A DNA stretch of 64,000 nucleotides. Origin: Algoriphagus zhangzhouensis. GTDB lineage: Bacteria > Bacteroidota > Bacteroidia > Cytophagales > Cyclobacteriaceae. The translations under genes were made by a program, and so were the position numbers. The stretch is taken from contig NZ_FRXN01000004.1 of NCBI RefSeq assembly GCF_900148515.1, positions 62,001-126,000 of the forward strand. Direction: 5' to 3'. The notes under the pieces are model-generated. The model had not been told where the DNA came from, searched no databases, and saw only the letters and a list, made by a program, of their open reading frames with translations. Below are positions 8,662 to 18,078 of this stretch, piece by piece. Each line of letters starts with the position of its first letter. Position 1 is the first letter of the stretch.

Positions 8662-9780
8662 ATGATCAAAAAGATCCTTCTCTCAATTTTATATTTCTCC
8701 TTTTTTCTATCTCAAGCAGAGCTTAATGCTCAAGTTTTGGAGGATTATAGCGATAAATGGGTTATAGGTGAAAGGGAAAGTTGGTTTGGTTCATCGGATA
8801 GAATCAGTCAAGCTGTGGATCTGACCTCATTTCCGCTTTCATATCTGTATTTGGAGATTCCAGGAGAGACTGTGGTGTTTGCTGGAGAAAAACTATGGTT
8901 TTATGCACAGCAAGATACAGTTTGGGCTAGACAGGTAGATGGCATAAAACAAGAATTGAAAGTGGATAGAGTAAATCTGACGCTTTACAAGGAGGGGATT
9001 GGTACTCAAGATGTCAAATTCAAAAAAATACTAGACCCAAAAAATGTTTCCATTGAGAATCAGGATTCGACTGGTGGTCTAAAGATCAGACAGGATAAAA
9101 GAGGGGATTTAAGGGATTTTTTTGTTGTAGCTTCATTAATTATTCTAATACTTATTGCATTATATAAGCAGGCCTATCCCTATATATTTCGCGGATTGTC
9201 TAGACCCAGAGGTTTACTAAGCGATGATGATTTTTCTGAGATTGGGAGTTTGCAGAAGTTTTTTTCAATGGACATACTTTCATTCGTCTTTTTGGTAAAT
9301 CTGATGACTTCTTTAGTTGCTACTATTGGGTTTGTCATTTTTCGCTCAGATTTACTTTTGAGATTTTTGCCTGAAGGATTTAAATATCTCTTAATATTCT
9401 GGCTAGCAGGTGCTTTTGGTTTGTTGATTTTGACAATTTTTAAATTTCTAGGGATTCGAATCTTTGCTTACATGTTCGACTTGGGGAAAGTTGAATTTCC
9501 TCATTTTTTCTATTTGTTGAGATTGATAATTTGGGGAAGCATGATATTCTTGGCTATCGCGTTTATGTTTCTGATGAATTCATTTTTTCAACTTGAAAAT
9601 GTACTAGAATTAGCATTTCGCGGATTTTTCTGGATGTATTTGGGAGGGATAGGAGTATTATTTCTTATGATGATGAATAAGTTGTCATTTAAGAAATATC
9701 ATTTATTTACTTACCTTTGCATCGCAGAATTGGTGCCTTTTCTGATCCTAGCTAAATGGGTCATGGTATTAGGTCAATAG
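8662..9780 (+). CDS. DUF4271 multipass membrane protein
   Basis: A 372-residue protein with a signal-like N-terminus (cleavage near LNAQ), a soluble region to about residue 150, then six or seven hydrophobic segments. The arrangement and the position just before hemD match the Bacteroidota DUF4271 family, whose function is unknown. It follows the Omp85 gene by 3 bases and precedes hemD by 29, so the three are probably one transcript. A role in the envelope is only suggested by context. Confidence 0.7.
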   Translation: MIKKILLSILYFSFFLSQAELNAQVLEDYSDKWVIGERESWFGSSDRISQAVDLTSFPLSYLYLEIPGETVVFAGEKLWFYAQQDTVWARQVDGIKQELKVDRVNLTLYKEGIGTQDVKFKKILDPKNVSIENQDSTGGLKIRQDKRGDLRDFFVVASLIILILIALYKQAYPYIFRGLSRPRGLLSDDDFSEIGSLQKFFSMDILSFVFLVNLMTSLVATIGFVIFRSDLLLRFLPEGFKYLLIFWLAGAFGLLILTIFKFLGIRIFAYMFDLGKVEFPHFFYLLRLIIWGSMIFLAIAFMFLMNSFFQLENVLELAFRGFFWMYLGGIGVLFLMMMNKLSFKKYHLFTYLCIAELVPFLILAKWVMVLGQ

Positions 9781-9809
9781 TATTTTAAATTTTAAAGGAA
9801 CATACAAGT

Positions 9810-10583
9810 ATGAGTGCAGCTACCAAGGATCGGCTAAAACCAGTAAAAAGTATTCTTGTCTCCCAACCTAAACCTCACAATGTAAATTCCCCCTATTTCC
9901 AGCTAGCTGAAAAGTATAATCTTAAAGTAGACTTTAGGCAATTTATCAAAGTTGAGCCAGTGCCACCTAAGGAATTTAGGAAGCAGAAGATTGATATATT
10001 AAAGCATACTGCTGTGATTTTTACAAGTAGAAATGCAATAGATCATTTCTTCAATATCTGTAAGGAGTTTAAGTTAGAAATGCCTGCAGATATGAAATAT
10101 TTCTGTATTTCAGATCAAACTGCACATTACCTTCAGAAATATATAGTAATCAGAAAAAGAAAATTATTCGTAGGTCAAAAGACTGCACAGGATCTATTTG
10201 ATTACTTCAAAAAGCATAAAAACGAGAAATATCTTTTCCCATGTTCTGATATTAGAAAGAATGATATCCCAGACTATATGGAAAAGAACGGAATTGATTT
10301 TACTGAAGCAATTATTTACCATACTGTAGCGGATGACCTGTCAGATCTGTCTGATGTTAAGTATGATATATTAGCATTCTTTAGTCCCTCAGGATTAAAA
10401 TCTCTAAAGGTAAACTTTCCTGATTTTGAACAAGGTGCGACGAGAATTGCTGCATTTGGACCTACCACGGCAAGTGAAGTAAGAGACTTGGGATTGATTT
10501 TGGACATCGAAGCTCCACTTCCAAACGCTCCTAGTATGACAGGGGCCTTGGAGCTTTACATCAAAAAGGCCAATAATTTGTAA
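9810..10583 (+). CDS. hemD: Uroporphyrinogen-III synthase
   Basis: A 257-residue cytosolic protein with the two-lobed HemD pattern: an N-terminal lobe (KSILVSQPKPHNVNSPYFQL, then AVIFTSRNAIDHFF) and a C-terminal lobe (YLFPCSDIRKNDIPDYM, DILAFFSPSGLKSL, IAAFGPTTASEVRDLG). HemD closes hydroxymethylbilane to uroporphyrinogen III, the branch point of haem and sirohaem synthesis. The family is poorly conserved, and these motifs are what identifies it. It follows the DUF4271 gene on the same strand. Confidence 0.85.
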   Translation: MSAATKDRLKPVKSILVSQPKPHNVNSPYFQLAEKYNLKVDFRQFIKVEPVPPKEFRKQKIDILKHTAVIFTSRNAIDHFFNICKEFKLEMPADMKYFCISDQTAHYLQKYIVIRKRKLFVGQKTAQDLFDYFKKHKNEKYLFPCSDIRKNDIPDYMEKNGIDFTEAIIYHTVADDLSDLSDVKYDILAFFSPSGLKSLKVNFPDFEQGATRIAAFGPTTASEVRDLGLILDIEAPLPNAPSMTGALELYIKKANNL

Positions 10584-10600
10584 TTCTTAGAATCAAAATC

Positions 10601-10654
10601 TGTGGTTTTTCAGTTATAATCATTACAATAGTCTTTTCGTCTGACAAAACCACA
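10601..10654 (+). repeat. Inverted repeat between hemD and the PorP/SprF gene
   Basis: TGTGGTTTTTCAG (10601-10613) faces CTGACAAAACCACA (10641-10654): nine contiguous pairs plus four more across a one-base bulge, with a 27-base spacer. No T-tract follows, so it is a poor terminator. It ends 7 bases before the PorP/SprF start codon and could affect translation or be a protein-binding site. Confidence 0.4.
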
Positions 10655-10661
10655 TATCTAA

Positions 10662-11642
10662 ATGATTCAAAGTAGTCAATGGAAGTGCATTTTTAGCTTG
10701 GCAGTAGTGTTTTGCTTTTTCATGGTGACTACTTCCGGCTATGCCCAACAAGATGCCCAGTTTACTCAATACATGTATAATGGCATGTATTATAATCCAG
10801 CGTTTGCTGGAAAAGAGGGAGGGTTCAGGTTTTCGGCATTACATCGCTCCCAATGGGCTAATTATTCGACATCAACTGGAGCTGGCGGAGCTCCCACTAC
10901 CCAGTTGATTACCGCTCAGGGTAGTTTGGATGATAAAAATATCGGTTATGGCTTAACAATTGTCAACGATCAGATTGGTGCTACTGGGAATTTAGAGATA
11001 AATCTTCAAGGGGCTTATCATAAAAAGATTAATAGAACAACTCTAAGCTTTGGGGGGTATGTTGGGATGTTTTCCAGCTCACTTGATTACGGAGAGCTAA
11101 TAGTTGTAAATCCTGAGCCAAATTTGCCTAGTGCTGGAACTGAAAGTTCCATGAATTTGAATTTTGGGGCAGGAGTTCTTTTGGACCGAGGAGATTATTA
11201 CGTAGGTTTGAGTTCCCGACATATCAATCAACCGGAATTTGATTTTGGAGACGGAGGGATTTCAAATCCACTTTTAAATCATTCCTATTTAATGTTTGGG
11301 TATAGGTTTAGGCCTATAGGTCAATTAAGAATTGAGCCAAGTTTTCTCTTAAAATCAGTGTCTTTAAATAATTTTTCATACGATGTGAGCGTTATTGCTA
11401 CTCATCAGAATAAAATTAGTGGAGGGGTTGCGTTTCGAGGAGATGAATCTGTTTCTTTAATTTTGGGATATTCCTTGCTTAGAGACAACTCATTAGTTTT
11501 AGGGTATTCCTTCGATTTGGTGGTAAGTGGATTGGAAGCCAAGTCTCCAACCAGCCACGAATTGATGTTGAGATATAGGTTAGTAGATGTTAGTAAAGAG
11601 GTCCAAAGGGTAATTCAACGTACTCCGAGGTTTAGATTTTAA
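10662..11642 (+). CDS. PorP/SprF family type IX secretion outer-membrane protein
   Basis: A 326-residue protein with a signal peptide (cleavage near GYAQQ) and the PorP/SprF opening DAQFTQYMYNGMYYNPAFAG, followed by a beta-barrel-like body. SprF-type proteins work with secreted adhesins, and PorP belongs to the T9SS core. Position immediately upstream of gldKLMN on the same strand is the classic porP-K-L-M-N order. The gap to gldK is 165 bases and carries its own candidate promoter, so the genes may be only partly co-transcribed. Whether it is the core PorP or an adhesin-linked SprF is best judged from the location, which favours the core gene. Confidence 0.88.
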   Translation: MIQSSQWKCIFSLAVVFCFFMVTTSGYAQQDAQFTQYMYNGMYYNPAFAGKEGGFRFSALHRSQWANYSTSTGAGGAPTTQLITAQGSLDDKNIGYGLTIVNDQIGATGNLEINLQGAYHKKINRTTLSFGGYVGMFSSSLDYGELIVVNPEPNLPSAGTESSMNLNFGAGVLLDRGDYYVGLSSRHINQPEFDFGDGGISNPLLNHSYLMFGYRFRPIGQLRIEPSFLLKSVSLNNFSYDVSVIATHQNKISGGVAFRGDESVSLILGYSLLRDNSLVLGYSFDLVVSGLEAKSPTSHELMLRYRLVDVSKEVQRVIQRTPRFRF

Positions 11643-11718
11643 TTGAAAAATGAAGTGTGTTTTGCTGTAAACCAGTTGAAAACATAACATTTATTTGATT
11701 TTAAAATTGGCAGGTTAT

Positions 11719-11750
11719 TTGCATAAATGTTGAAAATTCAGCTAAATTTC
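11719..11750 (+). promoter_or_regulatory. Candidate promoter of the gldKLMN operon
   Basis: A TTG at 11719-11721, a 21-base spacer and TAAATTTC at 11743-11750 (seven of eight against TAnnTTTG) give a Bacteroidota-type promoter about 57 bases before the gldK start. One consensus base is missing. Confidence 0.35.
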
Positions 11751-11807
11751 GCATTCAGACCATATTGTATTTTGGATATTCATTTGATGATATAAAAAAC
11801 GTCATTT

Positions 11808-12902
11808 ATGTATAAGAATTTTAATCTTCGCTTGACGCCCATAGTTTTGGGGTTGGCAATAGCGACAATCCTCCCAGGTTGCGGGCTTTTCAATAAGAAA
11901 GGGTCGGCAAGTGAAAAGTTAAATCGAAGGGGTGAAGTTACCGGTGTTCCTAAAAGATCTGCTTGGCAGCAAAACCTACCTTATGACATGGTTCCGGTTA
12001 AGGCGGGAACTTTCTGGATGGGGCAATCCGATGAGGATATTGCTTTCACCCAATCTTCAATGAATAAACAAATTACCATATCTGAATTTTTTATGGACAA
12101 ATATGAGGTGTCCAATAATAAGTACAGACAATTTTTGGTAGCTGTCAAAGAAGGGACTCTAACAACAGGGACTCCTACTACACTCAAGGAAGAACCGCAA
12201 TTTAATTATGATGAGCTTAGACCAGATACTACTGTTTGGTCTACAAGTTTTGCTTATCACTATGGTGATCCAATGATGGAGTTTTATTTTGATCATCCAG
12301 CCTTTGATAATTATCCGGTAGTTGGTATCACTTGGGATCAAGCTAAGCAATACTGCGAATGGAGAACATATCATATGAACGCGAATGATGAATATGATTT
12401 TGATATGCCAAGTTTCAGGCTTCCTTCTGAAGCTGAATGGGAATATGCTGCCAAAGGTGGAAAAGACGTTGCCAAATATCCTTGGGGTGGTCCATATTTG
12501 AAAAATAAGCGAGGCTGTTTGATGGCTAACTTTAAGCCTGGAAGAGGTAATTACATTGATGATGGGTTTGCATATACTGCTCCTGTCGATGTGTTTGCTC
12601 CAAATGGCTTTGGATTGTATAATATGTCAGGAAATGTTGCTGAGTGGGTTTTAGATGCTTATGCAGCGACATCAAGGACAGCTACCTGGGATTTGAACCC
12701 AGTATATGACGTAGAAACGGAGCCTAGAAAAGTGATTAGAGGTGGTAGCTGGAAAGATATCGCTCACTATCTGGAGACTTCCACAAGAACTTATGAATAT
12801 CAAGATGTAGCTCAGGCTCATATTGGATTCAGAACAGTAATGACCTTTATCGGAAGATCCGGTTCAATGGATGTGAAGTCTAGTAAAAGACGAAGAAGAT
12901 AA
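11808..12902 (+). CDS. gldK: GldK/PorK, type IX secretion ring lipoprotein
   Basis: A 364-residue lipoprotein (lipobox ILPGC, lipidated Cys25) with an FGE-sulfatase (SUMF1-like) fold over about residues 60-345: PVKAGTFWMGQSDED, FRLPSEAEWEYAAKGG, GFGLYNMSGNVAEWVLDAY, KVIRGGSWKD, HIGFRTV. GldK forms a periplasmic ring with GldN on the inner face of the outer membrane that connects the T9SS motor to the translocon. The fold resembles formylglycine-generating enzyme, but in this family it is structural. The gene starts the K-L-M-N run; gldL follows 51 bases later. Confidence 0.93.
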   Translation: MYKNFNLRLTPIVLGLAIATILPGCGLFNKKGSASEKLNRRGEVTGVPKRSAWQQNLPYDMVPVKAGTFWMGQSDEDIAFTQSSMNKQITISEFFMDKYEVSNNKYRQFLVAVKEGTLTTGTPTTLKEEPQFNYDELRPDTTVWSTSFAYHYGDPMMEFYFDHPAFDNYPVVGITWDQAKQYCEWRTYHMNANDEYDFDMPSFRLPSEAEWEYAAKGGKDVAKYPWGGPYLKNKRGCLMANFKPGRGNYIDDGFAYTAPVDVFAPNGFGLYNMSGNVAEWVLDAYAATSRTATWDLNPVYDVETEPRKVIRGGSWKDIAHYLETSTRTYEYQDVAQAHIGFRTVMTFIGRSGSMDVKSSKRRRR

Positions 12903-12953
12903 TTACAATAACCTACACTTTAAAAACCAAAAACCTTAATACTAAATTTACAG

Positions 12954-13748
12954 ATGGCTAGCAAAAGCAACTTCTTTTATTCCAGCATCATGCCTAAAAT
13001 CTACGGTATTGGAGCTGCAGTCGTTATCCTAGGTGCGATGTTTAAAATCCTCGATTGGCAAGGTGCAAACTGGATGATCGGTATCGGGCTTTCAACAGAA
13101 GCTTTGATTTTCTTCCTTTCAGCCTTTGAGCCACGTCCAGATGAGGTGGATTGGAGTAAAGTTTATCCTGAACTTGCTGGCGATGCTCCAGCTCCAAAGA
13201 AGGCGAGAGTTGCTGCCGTAGCTGGTGGTGATCAAGTTTCACAAAAATTGGATGAAATGCTTGCCAATGCAAAGGTTGGCCCTGAGTTGATCGAAAGCCT
13301 TGGTAAAGGAATGCAGAATCTAGCTACATCAGCAGAAAAAATGGGTAATCTATCAGATGCCGCTGTAGCTACAAATGAATATGCAACTAACGTGAAAACA
13401 GCTGCAAAGACCTTAGTGGATATGAACGCTTCTTATGGCAAAACTGCAGCTGCATTGACTGAAATGTCTTCCGCTTCTCAGGATGCTAAAGAATACCATA
13501 CTCAAGTAGTATCTGTAACCAAAAATCTTTCTGCATTGAATGCGGTTTATGAAATGGAATTGCAAGATGCTAATAGTCATGTTAAGACATTGAATAAGTT
13601 TTATTCTAATATGACTGCTGCAATGGAAGGTCTTACCGAAGCAGGTAAAGAAACTGAAGCTTTCAAAAATGAGCTTGCTAAATTGAATAGTAATGTAAGT
13701 TCTTTGAACAAAATCTATGGTGGAATGCTATCCGCTATGAAAGGTTAA
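12954..13748 (+). CDS. gldL: GldL/PorL, T9SS motor inner-membrane protein
   Basis: A 264-residue protein with two transmembrane helices near residues 15-33 and 40-58 and a long, helical, Ala- and Asn-rich cytoplasmic tail (80-264) of coiled-coil character. Glu49 sits in the second helix (IGLSTEALIFFLSAF), the position of the membrane glutamate reported as important for proton-powered motion in Flavobacterium GldL. With GldM it forms the rotary motor that energises T9SS and gliding. Conserved residue and operon position make the call firm. Confidence 0.95.
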   Translation: MASKSNFFYSSIMPKIYGIGAAVVILGAMFKILDWQGANWMIGIGLSTEALIFFLSAFEPRPDEVDWSKVYPELAGDAPAPKKARVAAVAGGDQVSQKLDEMLANAKVGPELIESLGKGMQNLATSAEKMGNLSDAAVATNEYATNVKTAAKTLVDMNASYGKTAAALTEMSSASQDAKEYHTQVVSVTKNLSALNAVYEMELQDANSHVKTLNKFYSNMTAAMEGLTEAGKETEAFKNELAKLNSNVSSLNKIYGGMLSAMKG

Positions 13749-13785
13749 TTCTTTCCTAAACACAAAAACCATTAGATAAAAGCAA

Positions 13786-15399
13786 ATGGCAGGAGCTAAA
13801 GAGACACCTAGACAGCGGATGATCGGGATGATGTACCTGGTTTTGACAGCATTGCTGGCATTGCAGGTAAGTAATCAGATTCTCCAAAAATTCGTCTTGA
13901 TTAATGACGGATTGGAGAGAACTTCCCGAAATTTCATCCAGAAAAACGAATCCACTGTAAGTTCTATTGCATATAATGTAGAGCAGCAGGGGAATAATGA
14001 GAAAGACGTACCTAAAGTAGATGCTGCTGAGCAAATCAGAGAAGCTACTAAGGAGATATTTTCATATCTAGAGGATATGAAACAGCAATTGATTGCACAA
14101 TCCAATGCTAAAAATGATGAAGGTAACTTCGTCAATTCAGCTTTGAAGAATACAGAGGTTGCTGGTAATATGTTTGTAAATAACGGTATGGGAGAGCAGT
14201 TGAAGGAAACTTTGAATGCATACCCTACTAAAATTGAGGAAATTTTAACTAGCGTAGGAATATCAGACAGAAAGTTTGCACCTATTGCACTGGATGCTTC
14301 CGAAATGGAAATTTTCGCAAATGATAGAGAAGCAAGAAGTAAGAATTTCGTTGCCTTGACATTTGTTAAGTCTCCTGTAGGAGCTGTAATGACTCAATTT
14401 TCTCAATACCAAAACGAAGTATTGAATATTGAAAGTGAAGCTTTGAATGCTGTAGCAAGTACCATTGGTTCATTCTATTTCAAAGCTGATATTACAGAAG
14501 CAAAAATTTCAGCAGTTTCTAATATTGTGGCTGCAGGTACCAAGTTTGAAGGTACCATGTTCATTGCATCTTCATCATCATCTGCAGCACCGACTATGAC
14601 TTTGGATGGTAGATCTGTTACTGTTGATGAAAAAGGATTTGGACAGATTGAATTTACTGCTACTCCTGCCTCTGAATACGATGATAAAGGATTGGCAAGA
14701 AGAGTATTGAAAGGTGAAATTGTAACCAATATTGGCGGTGAAGACCAAGTTCTTCCAGTAGAATATGAATACTACGTTGCTCAACCAGTTGTGAAAGTTT
14801 CATCTGAAGTTGTTCAGCAGTTGTATGCAGATTGTGCTAACGAATTATTGATTGAAGTTCCTGCATTGGGAAATACTTATGCACCTGAGTTTGCAGTGAG
14901 CAATGGACAATCGATTAAAGGAAATAAGCCAGGTCAAGTAACAATTATCCCAGGAGCTTCTGGTAAAGTAACTATCGGAGTTAGTTCCGGAGGTAATAAA
15001 ATTGACGATGTTGCGTTTGATATTAAACCAGTTCCAGCTCCATCAATTGTACCTGCAATGTCAAATGGCTCTGCTGTAGATTTGAGTCAATCTCAGGCTA
15101 TTGGTTCTTTGACAGGTTTGAAAGTACAAGCAATTCCTGAACCTACGTTCGGTAGAACAATGGCAAAAGATGCAAACTTCGAAGTTACTGGTGGTGAAGT
15201 AAGATTGTTGAGAAATGATGTTCCAAGACAAACTATCCAAATTTCAAATGGGAACAGTTTGGCTATGCGTCAGTTACTAGAAAGTGCTAGACCTGGTGAT
15301 GATATCGTAGTTGTGGTAAATCAAGTAACCAGAACAAACTTCAGAGGAAATAAAATTCCTTCAAGCTTGAATCAAATCATTCGTATCGGAGTTAAATAA
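13786..15399 (+). CDS. gldM: GldM/PorM, T9SS motor-to-ring shaft protein
   Basis: A 537-residue protein with one N-terminal transmembrane helix (MIGMMYLVLTALLALQVS, about 12-29) and a long periplasmic part of helical then beta-sandwich domains, matching the D1-D4 arrangement of GldM. The protein spans the periplasm and transmits motion from the GldL motor to the GldK/GldN ring. Length and family motif near the N-terminus (AGAKETPRQRMIGMMY) are typical. It lies 37 bases after gldL and 24 bases before gldN. Confidence 0.95.
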   Translation: MAGAKETPRQRMIGMMYLVLTALLALQVSNQILQKFVLINDGLERTSRNFIQKNESTVSSIAYNVEQQGNNEKDVPKVDAAEQIREATKEIFSYLEDMKQQLIAQSNAKNDEGNFVNSALKNTEVAGNMFVNNGMGEQLKETLNAYPTKIEEILTSVGISDRKFAPIALDASEMEIFANDREARSKNFVALTFVKSPVGAVMTQFSQYQNEVLNIESEALNAVASTIGSFYFKADITEAKISAVSNIVAAGTKFEGTMFIASSSSSAAPTMTLDGRSVTVDEKGFGQIEFTATPASEYDDKGLARRVLKGEIVTNIGGEDQVLPVEYEYYVAQPVVKVSSEVVQQLYADCANELLIEVPALGNTYAPEFAVSNGQSIKGNKPGQVTIIPGASGKVTIGVSSGGNKIDDVAFDIKPVPAPSIVPAMSNGSAVDLSQSQAIGSLTGLKVQAIPEPTFGRTMAKDANFEVTGGEVRLLRNDVPRQTIQISNGNSLAMRQLLESARPGDDIVVVVNQVTRTNFRGNKIPSSLNQIIRIGVK

Positions 15400-15423
15400 T
15401 CCTTCGATAGGAATCTAGAAAAT

Positions 15424-16245
15424 ATGATTATGAAAAATATTCTTCAAAAATTATTCTTATCTCTACTTGTTGCTGCGAGCTTGGCTCCGATGACAAGTTA
15501 TGCGCAGGTGCCGACTAGTGTAAACCCATCTGGCTTTGGAGACAGACAGTTTGATATGGATACCATTTACTCTGCAAAAAGAATCAGAGAAGATGATAAA
15601 ATGTACCAAATTGGTGTTTGGAGAAGAATTGATCTTCGAGAAAAATACAACCTTTCTTTGTATGGTTCTGGTGATGCAAAAGACAATGGCATTATCACAC
15701 ATATTCATAAAGCTGTAGTTGACGAAAATGCTCTTGAAGTATTTAGAGACGAAGAATTCACAGAACCACTATCAATTGCAGAATTCGAGGAAAACTTCTG
15801 GTTGAATGCAACTGGTGATAGTATTTTCGTAAAGCAATTGTATTATCTAGATTTCAAAGAAGATTTTGTGTTTGACAAGCATCATTCTGATATGGTGTTT
15901 GATATCAAATATATTCACTTGGTAATGCCTTCAGCTACAAATTCTAATGCAGGGCAAAAAACAATTGGTTTTATTCGATACAAAGACTTCTATAATTATT
16001 TCAAAGATCATCCTGAGGCAAGATGGATTAACTTCCAAAACTTGTCTAAAAGTTTGACTTACGATGAAGCTTTTGAAACGAGACTGTTTAGATCAGTAGT
16101 GCAAAGATTTACTAATCCAGATGAGGCATTGATTGCTGATTTGGTTGACTTTGATCATCCTGACCCAAAACTTCAAGCTTATATGGATGCTTTAGCATTT
16201 GAATACAAACTATTAGAATTTGAAAATTCCTTATGGGAATGGTAA
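15424..16245 (+). CDS. gldN: GldN/PorN, T9SS periplasmic ring protein
   Basis: A 273-residue exported protein with a signal peptide (cleavage near TSYAQ) and the GldN body: DDKMYQIGVWRRIDLREKYN, then FTEPLSIAEFEE and YYLDFKEDFVFDKHH. It partners GldK in the ring below the outer membrane. Two start codons lie close together, ATG at 15424 and ATG at 15430; the second gives the neater signal peptide (MKNILQKL), and the difference is two residues. It is the last gene of the K-L-M-N run and is followed by a terminator. Confidence 0.93.
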   Translation: MIMKNILQKLFLSLLVAASLAPMTSYAQVPTSVNPSGFGDRQFDMDTIYSAKRIREDDKMYQIGVWRRIDLREKYNLSLYGSGDAKDNGIITHIHKAVVDENALEVFRDEEFTEPLSIAEFEENFWLNATGDSIFVKQLYYLDFKEDFVFDKHHSDMVFDIKYIHLVMPSATNSNAGQKTIGFIRYKDFYNYFKDHPEARWINFQNLSKSLTYDEAFETRLFRSVVQRFTNPDEALIADLVDFDHPDPKLQAYMDALAFEYKLLEFENSLWEW

Positions 16246-16250
16246 AATAA

Positions 16251-16278
16251 AAAGGGGCTTTAGGCCCCTTTATTTTTT
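16251..16278. terminator. Bidirectional terminator between gldN and uvrC
   Basis: AAAGGGGC (16251-16258) pairs with GCCCCTTT (16264-16271) across a 5-base loop, followed by a T-rich run ATTTTTTT. It ends the gldKLMN transcript. The stem overlaps the last codons and the stop codon (16260-16262) of the converging uvrC. Confidence 0.85.
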
Positions 16279-18065
16279 TCTTTCCATTCTATCAATCCTT
16301 TCGCTTTACTTGCTCCAATAATTGTTGCAATTTCCTCTTCGCTCGCTTCGTTAATTTTTTTGACAGACTTAAAATGACTTAATAGTTTATTCGCTGTGTT
16401 TTCCCCAATTCCTGGAATAGCGGTAAGCTGTGTGCCAAATGCATTTTTACTTCTGACCTTTCTGTGAAAGGTGATAGCAAATCTGTGGGCTTCATCTCTA
16501 ATTCTTTGAAGTAGTCGTAAACTTTCTGATTTCTTATCAATATGTATCGGATAAGAATCTCCAGGAAAATAAATCTCTTCAAGTCTTTTAGCTATTCCAA
16601 TAATAGGCATCTTACCATAAATACCTAACTCTTGTAGAGCCTCTACAGCTGACGATAATTGTCCTTTTCCTCCATCAATGACAACTAGCTTAGGTAAGGG
16701 CTTTTCTTCTTCCACAAGTCTCTTATAGCGCCTTGTGACGATTTCTTTCATACTGGCGAAATCATTCGGGCCTTCGACGGTTTTGATATGATAATGGCGG
16801 TATTCTTTTACCGTGGGTTTCCCATTTAGAAAGCAAACCATACTAGCTACTGGACTTGTCCCTTGAATATTTGAGTTGTCAAAACATTCTATATGATCTG
16901 GAATCTCAGGAAGACTCAAATCCTGTTGTAATTGCTTTATAACTCTGTCTTTTTTGTCCTGATTTAATCCTTGGAGTAATGCTTTTTCTTTCTTGTAGAA
17001 TAGTGCGTTTTTAGTTGAAAGTTCAACCAGTTTCTTTTTATCTCCAATCTTAGGTTGAACTAGATTAAGTCCTTCAATTGGATTGTTGATTTCAATATTA
17101 ACCAAGACTTCCTCTGCATCACTATTGAATTGATCTTGAAGTCTTATCAGCGCCGTTATCAAAAGTTCTTCCTGATCCTCGTCTAGCTTTTTCTTGAGTT
17201 CTACATTTTTGGAAACTATCATAGCTCCATTTTTTACTCTCATGTAATTGACATAGGCGTTTTTCTCGTCCATTACTATTGAGCAAACATCATGATTAGA
17301 GATGTTTGGATTGGCTACCAATGATTTTGCTTGATACTTCTCCAAAAGATCCAGTTTCTCTTTCATTCTTTGAGCTTTTTCAAACTCCAGATTTTCAGCA
17401 TAGGATTGCATCTCTTGCCTGAAAATGGTTTTTGCAACTCCCAAATTTCCTTTTAGGATATGTTTCGCCTGTTCAAGGTCTTTTAAATAATCGGATTCGG
17501 ATTGTTTTCCTACACAAGGTCCTTGGCAGTTTCCAATATGATATTCCAGGCAAACTTTATATTTCCCTTCATTGATTTTATATGGTGACAGATCCAACTT
17601 ACAAGTTCTAATCGTGAATAGCTCACGAATTAAATCGAGAACATTGTTCATCGCTTTAACACTGGCGAAAGGGCCGAAATAAGTTCCTCGTTTTGGTATA
17701 AGTTTTCTTGTTTGAAATATCCTTGGAAAGTTCTCTTTTGTGATCAACAAGTATGGGTAAGTCTTATCATCCCGTAAAAGAATGTTGTATTTCGGATGAG
17801 ACTTTTTGATCAGGTTATTTTCAAGAAGTAGGGCATCGAATTCAGAATTGACAAGTGTGATTTCGATTTTTCTGATCTCTTTGACCATTCGTCTGGTCTT
17901 GAGATTGACCCCCGTATTTTTATTGAAATAGCTACTTACGCGCTTTTTTAAGCTTTTGGCCTTACCTACGTAGATTAACTCTCCGGCTTCATTGAAATAA
18001 CGATAAACTCCCGGATGATCTGGAAGAGTGTTATAGTCAGAAGGAGCAAATGAAGATGTTTGCAT
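16260..18065 (-). CDS. uvrC: UvrC, excinuclease ABC subunit C
   Basis: A 601-residue UvrC with all four parts: a GIY-YIG nuclease domain (HPGVYRYFNEAGELIYVGKA, about 18-37), a UVR motif (LEFEKAQRMKEKLDLLE), the RNase H-like second nuclease (IECFDNSNIQGTSPVASMV, then HYHIKTVEGPNDFASM) and a C-terminal helix-hairpin-helix (IPGIGENTANKLLSHF). It makes the two incisions around bulky DNA lesions after UvrA/UvrB loading. It has its own upstream boundary, a terminator at 18079-18107. Confidence 0.96.
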   Translation of the reverse strand: MQTSSFAPSDYNTLPDHPGVYRYFNEAGELIYVGKAKSLKKRVSSYFNKNTGVNLKTRRMVKEIRKIEITLVNSEFDALLLENNLIKKSHPKYNILLRDDKTYPYLLITKENFPRIFQTRKLIPKRGTYFGPFASVKAMNNVLDLIRELFTIRTCKLDLSPYKINEGKYKVCLEYHIGNCQGPCVGKQSESDYLKDLEQAKHILKGNLGVAKTIFRQEMQSYAENLEFEKAQRMKEKLDLLEKYQAKSLVANPNISNHDVCSIVMDEKNAYVNYMRVKNGAMIVSKNVELKKKLDEDQEELLITALIRLQDQFNSDAEEVLVNIEINNPIEGLNLVQPKIGDKKKLVELSTKNALFYKKEKALLQGLNQDKKDRVIKQLQQDLSLPEIPDHIECFDNSNIQGTSPVASMVCFLNGKPTVKEYRHYHIKTVEGPNDFASMKEIVTRRYKRLVEEEKPLPKLVVIDGGKGQLSSAVEALQELGIYGKMPIIGIAKRLEEIYFPGDSYPIHIDKKSESLRLLQRIRDEAHRFAITFHRKVRSKNAFGTQLTAIPGIGENTANKLLSHFKSVKKINEASEEEIATIIGASKAKGLIEWKEKNKGA

Positions 18066-18078
18066 AGCACTAAATTAA

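Noticed and set aside
11808-12902. GldK as a formylglycine-generating enzyme for the sulfatases
   Set aside because: It is a lipoprotein in the porP-gldKLMN order. The FGE-like fold in this family is structural, and proximity to sulfatases is not evidence of catalysis.
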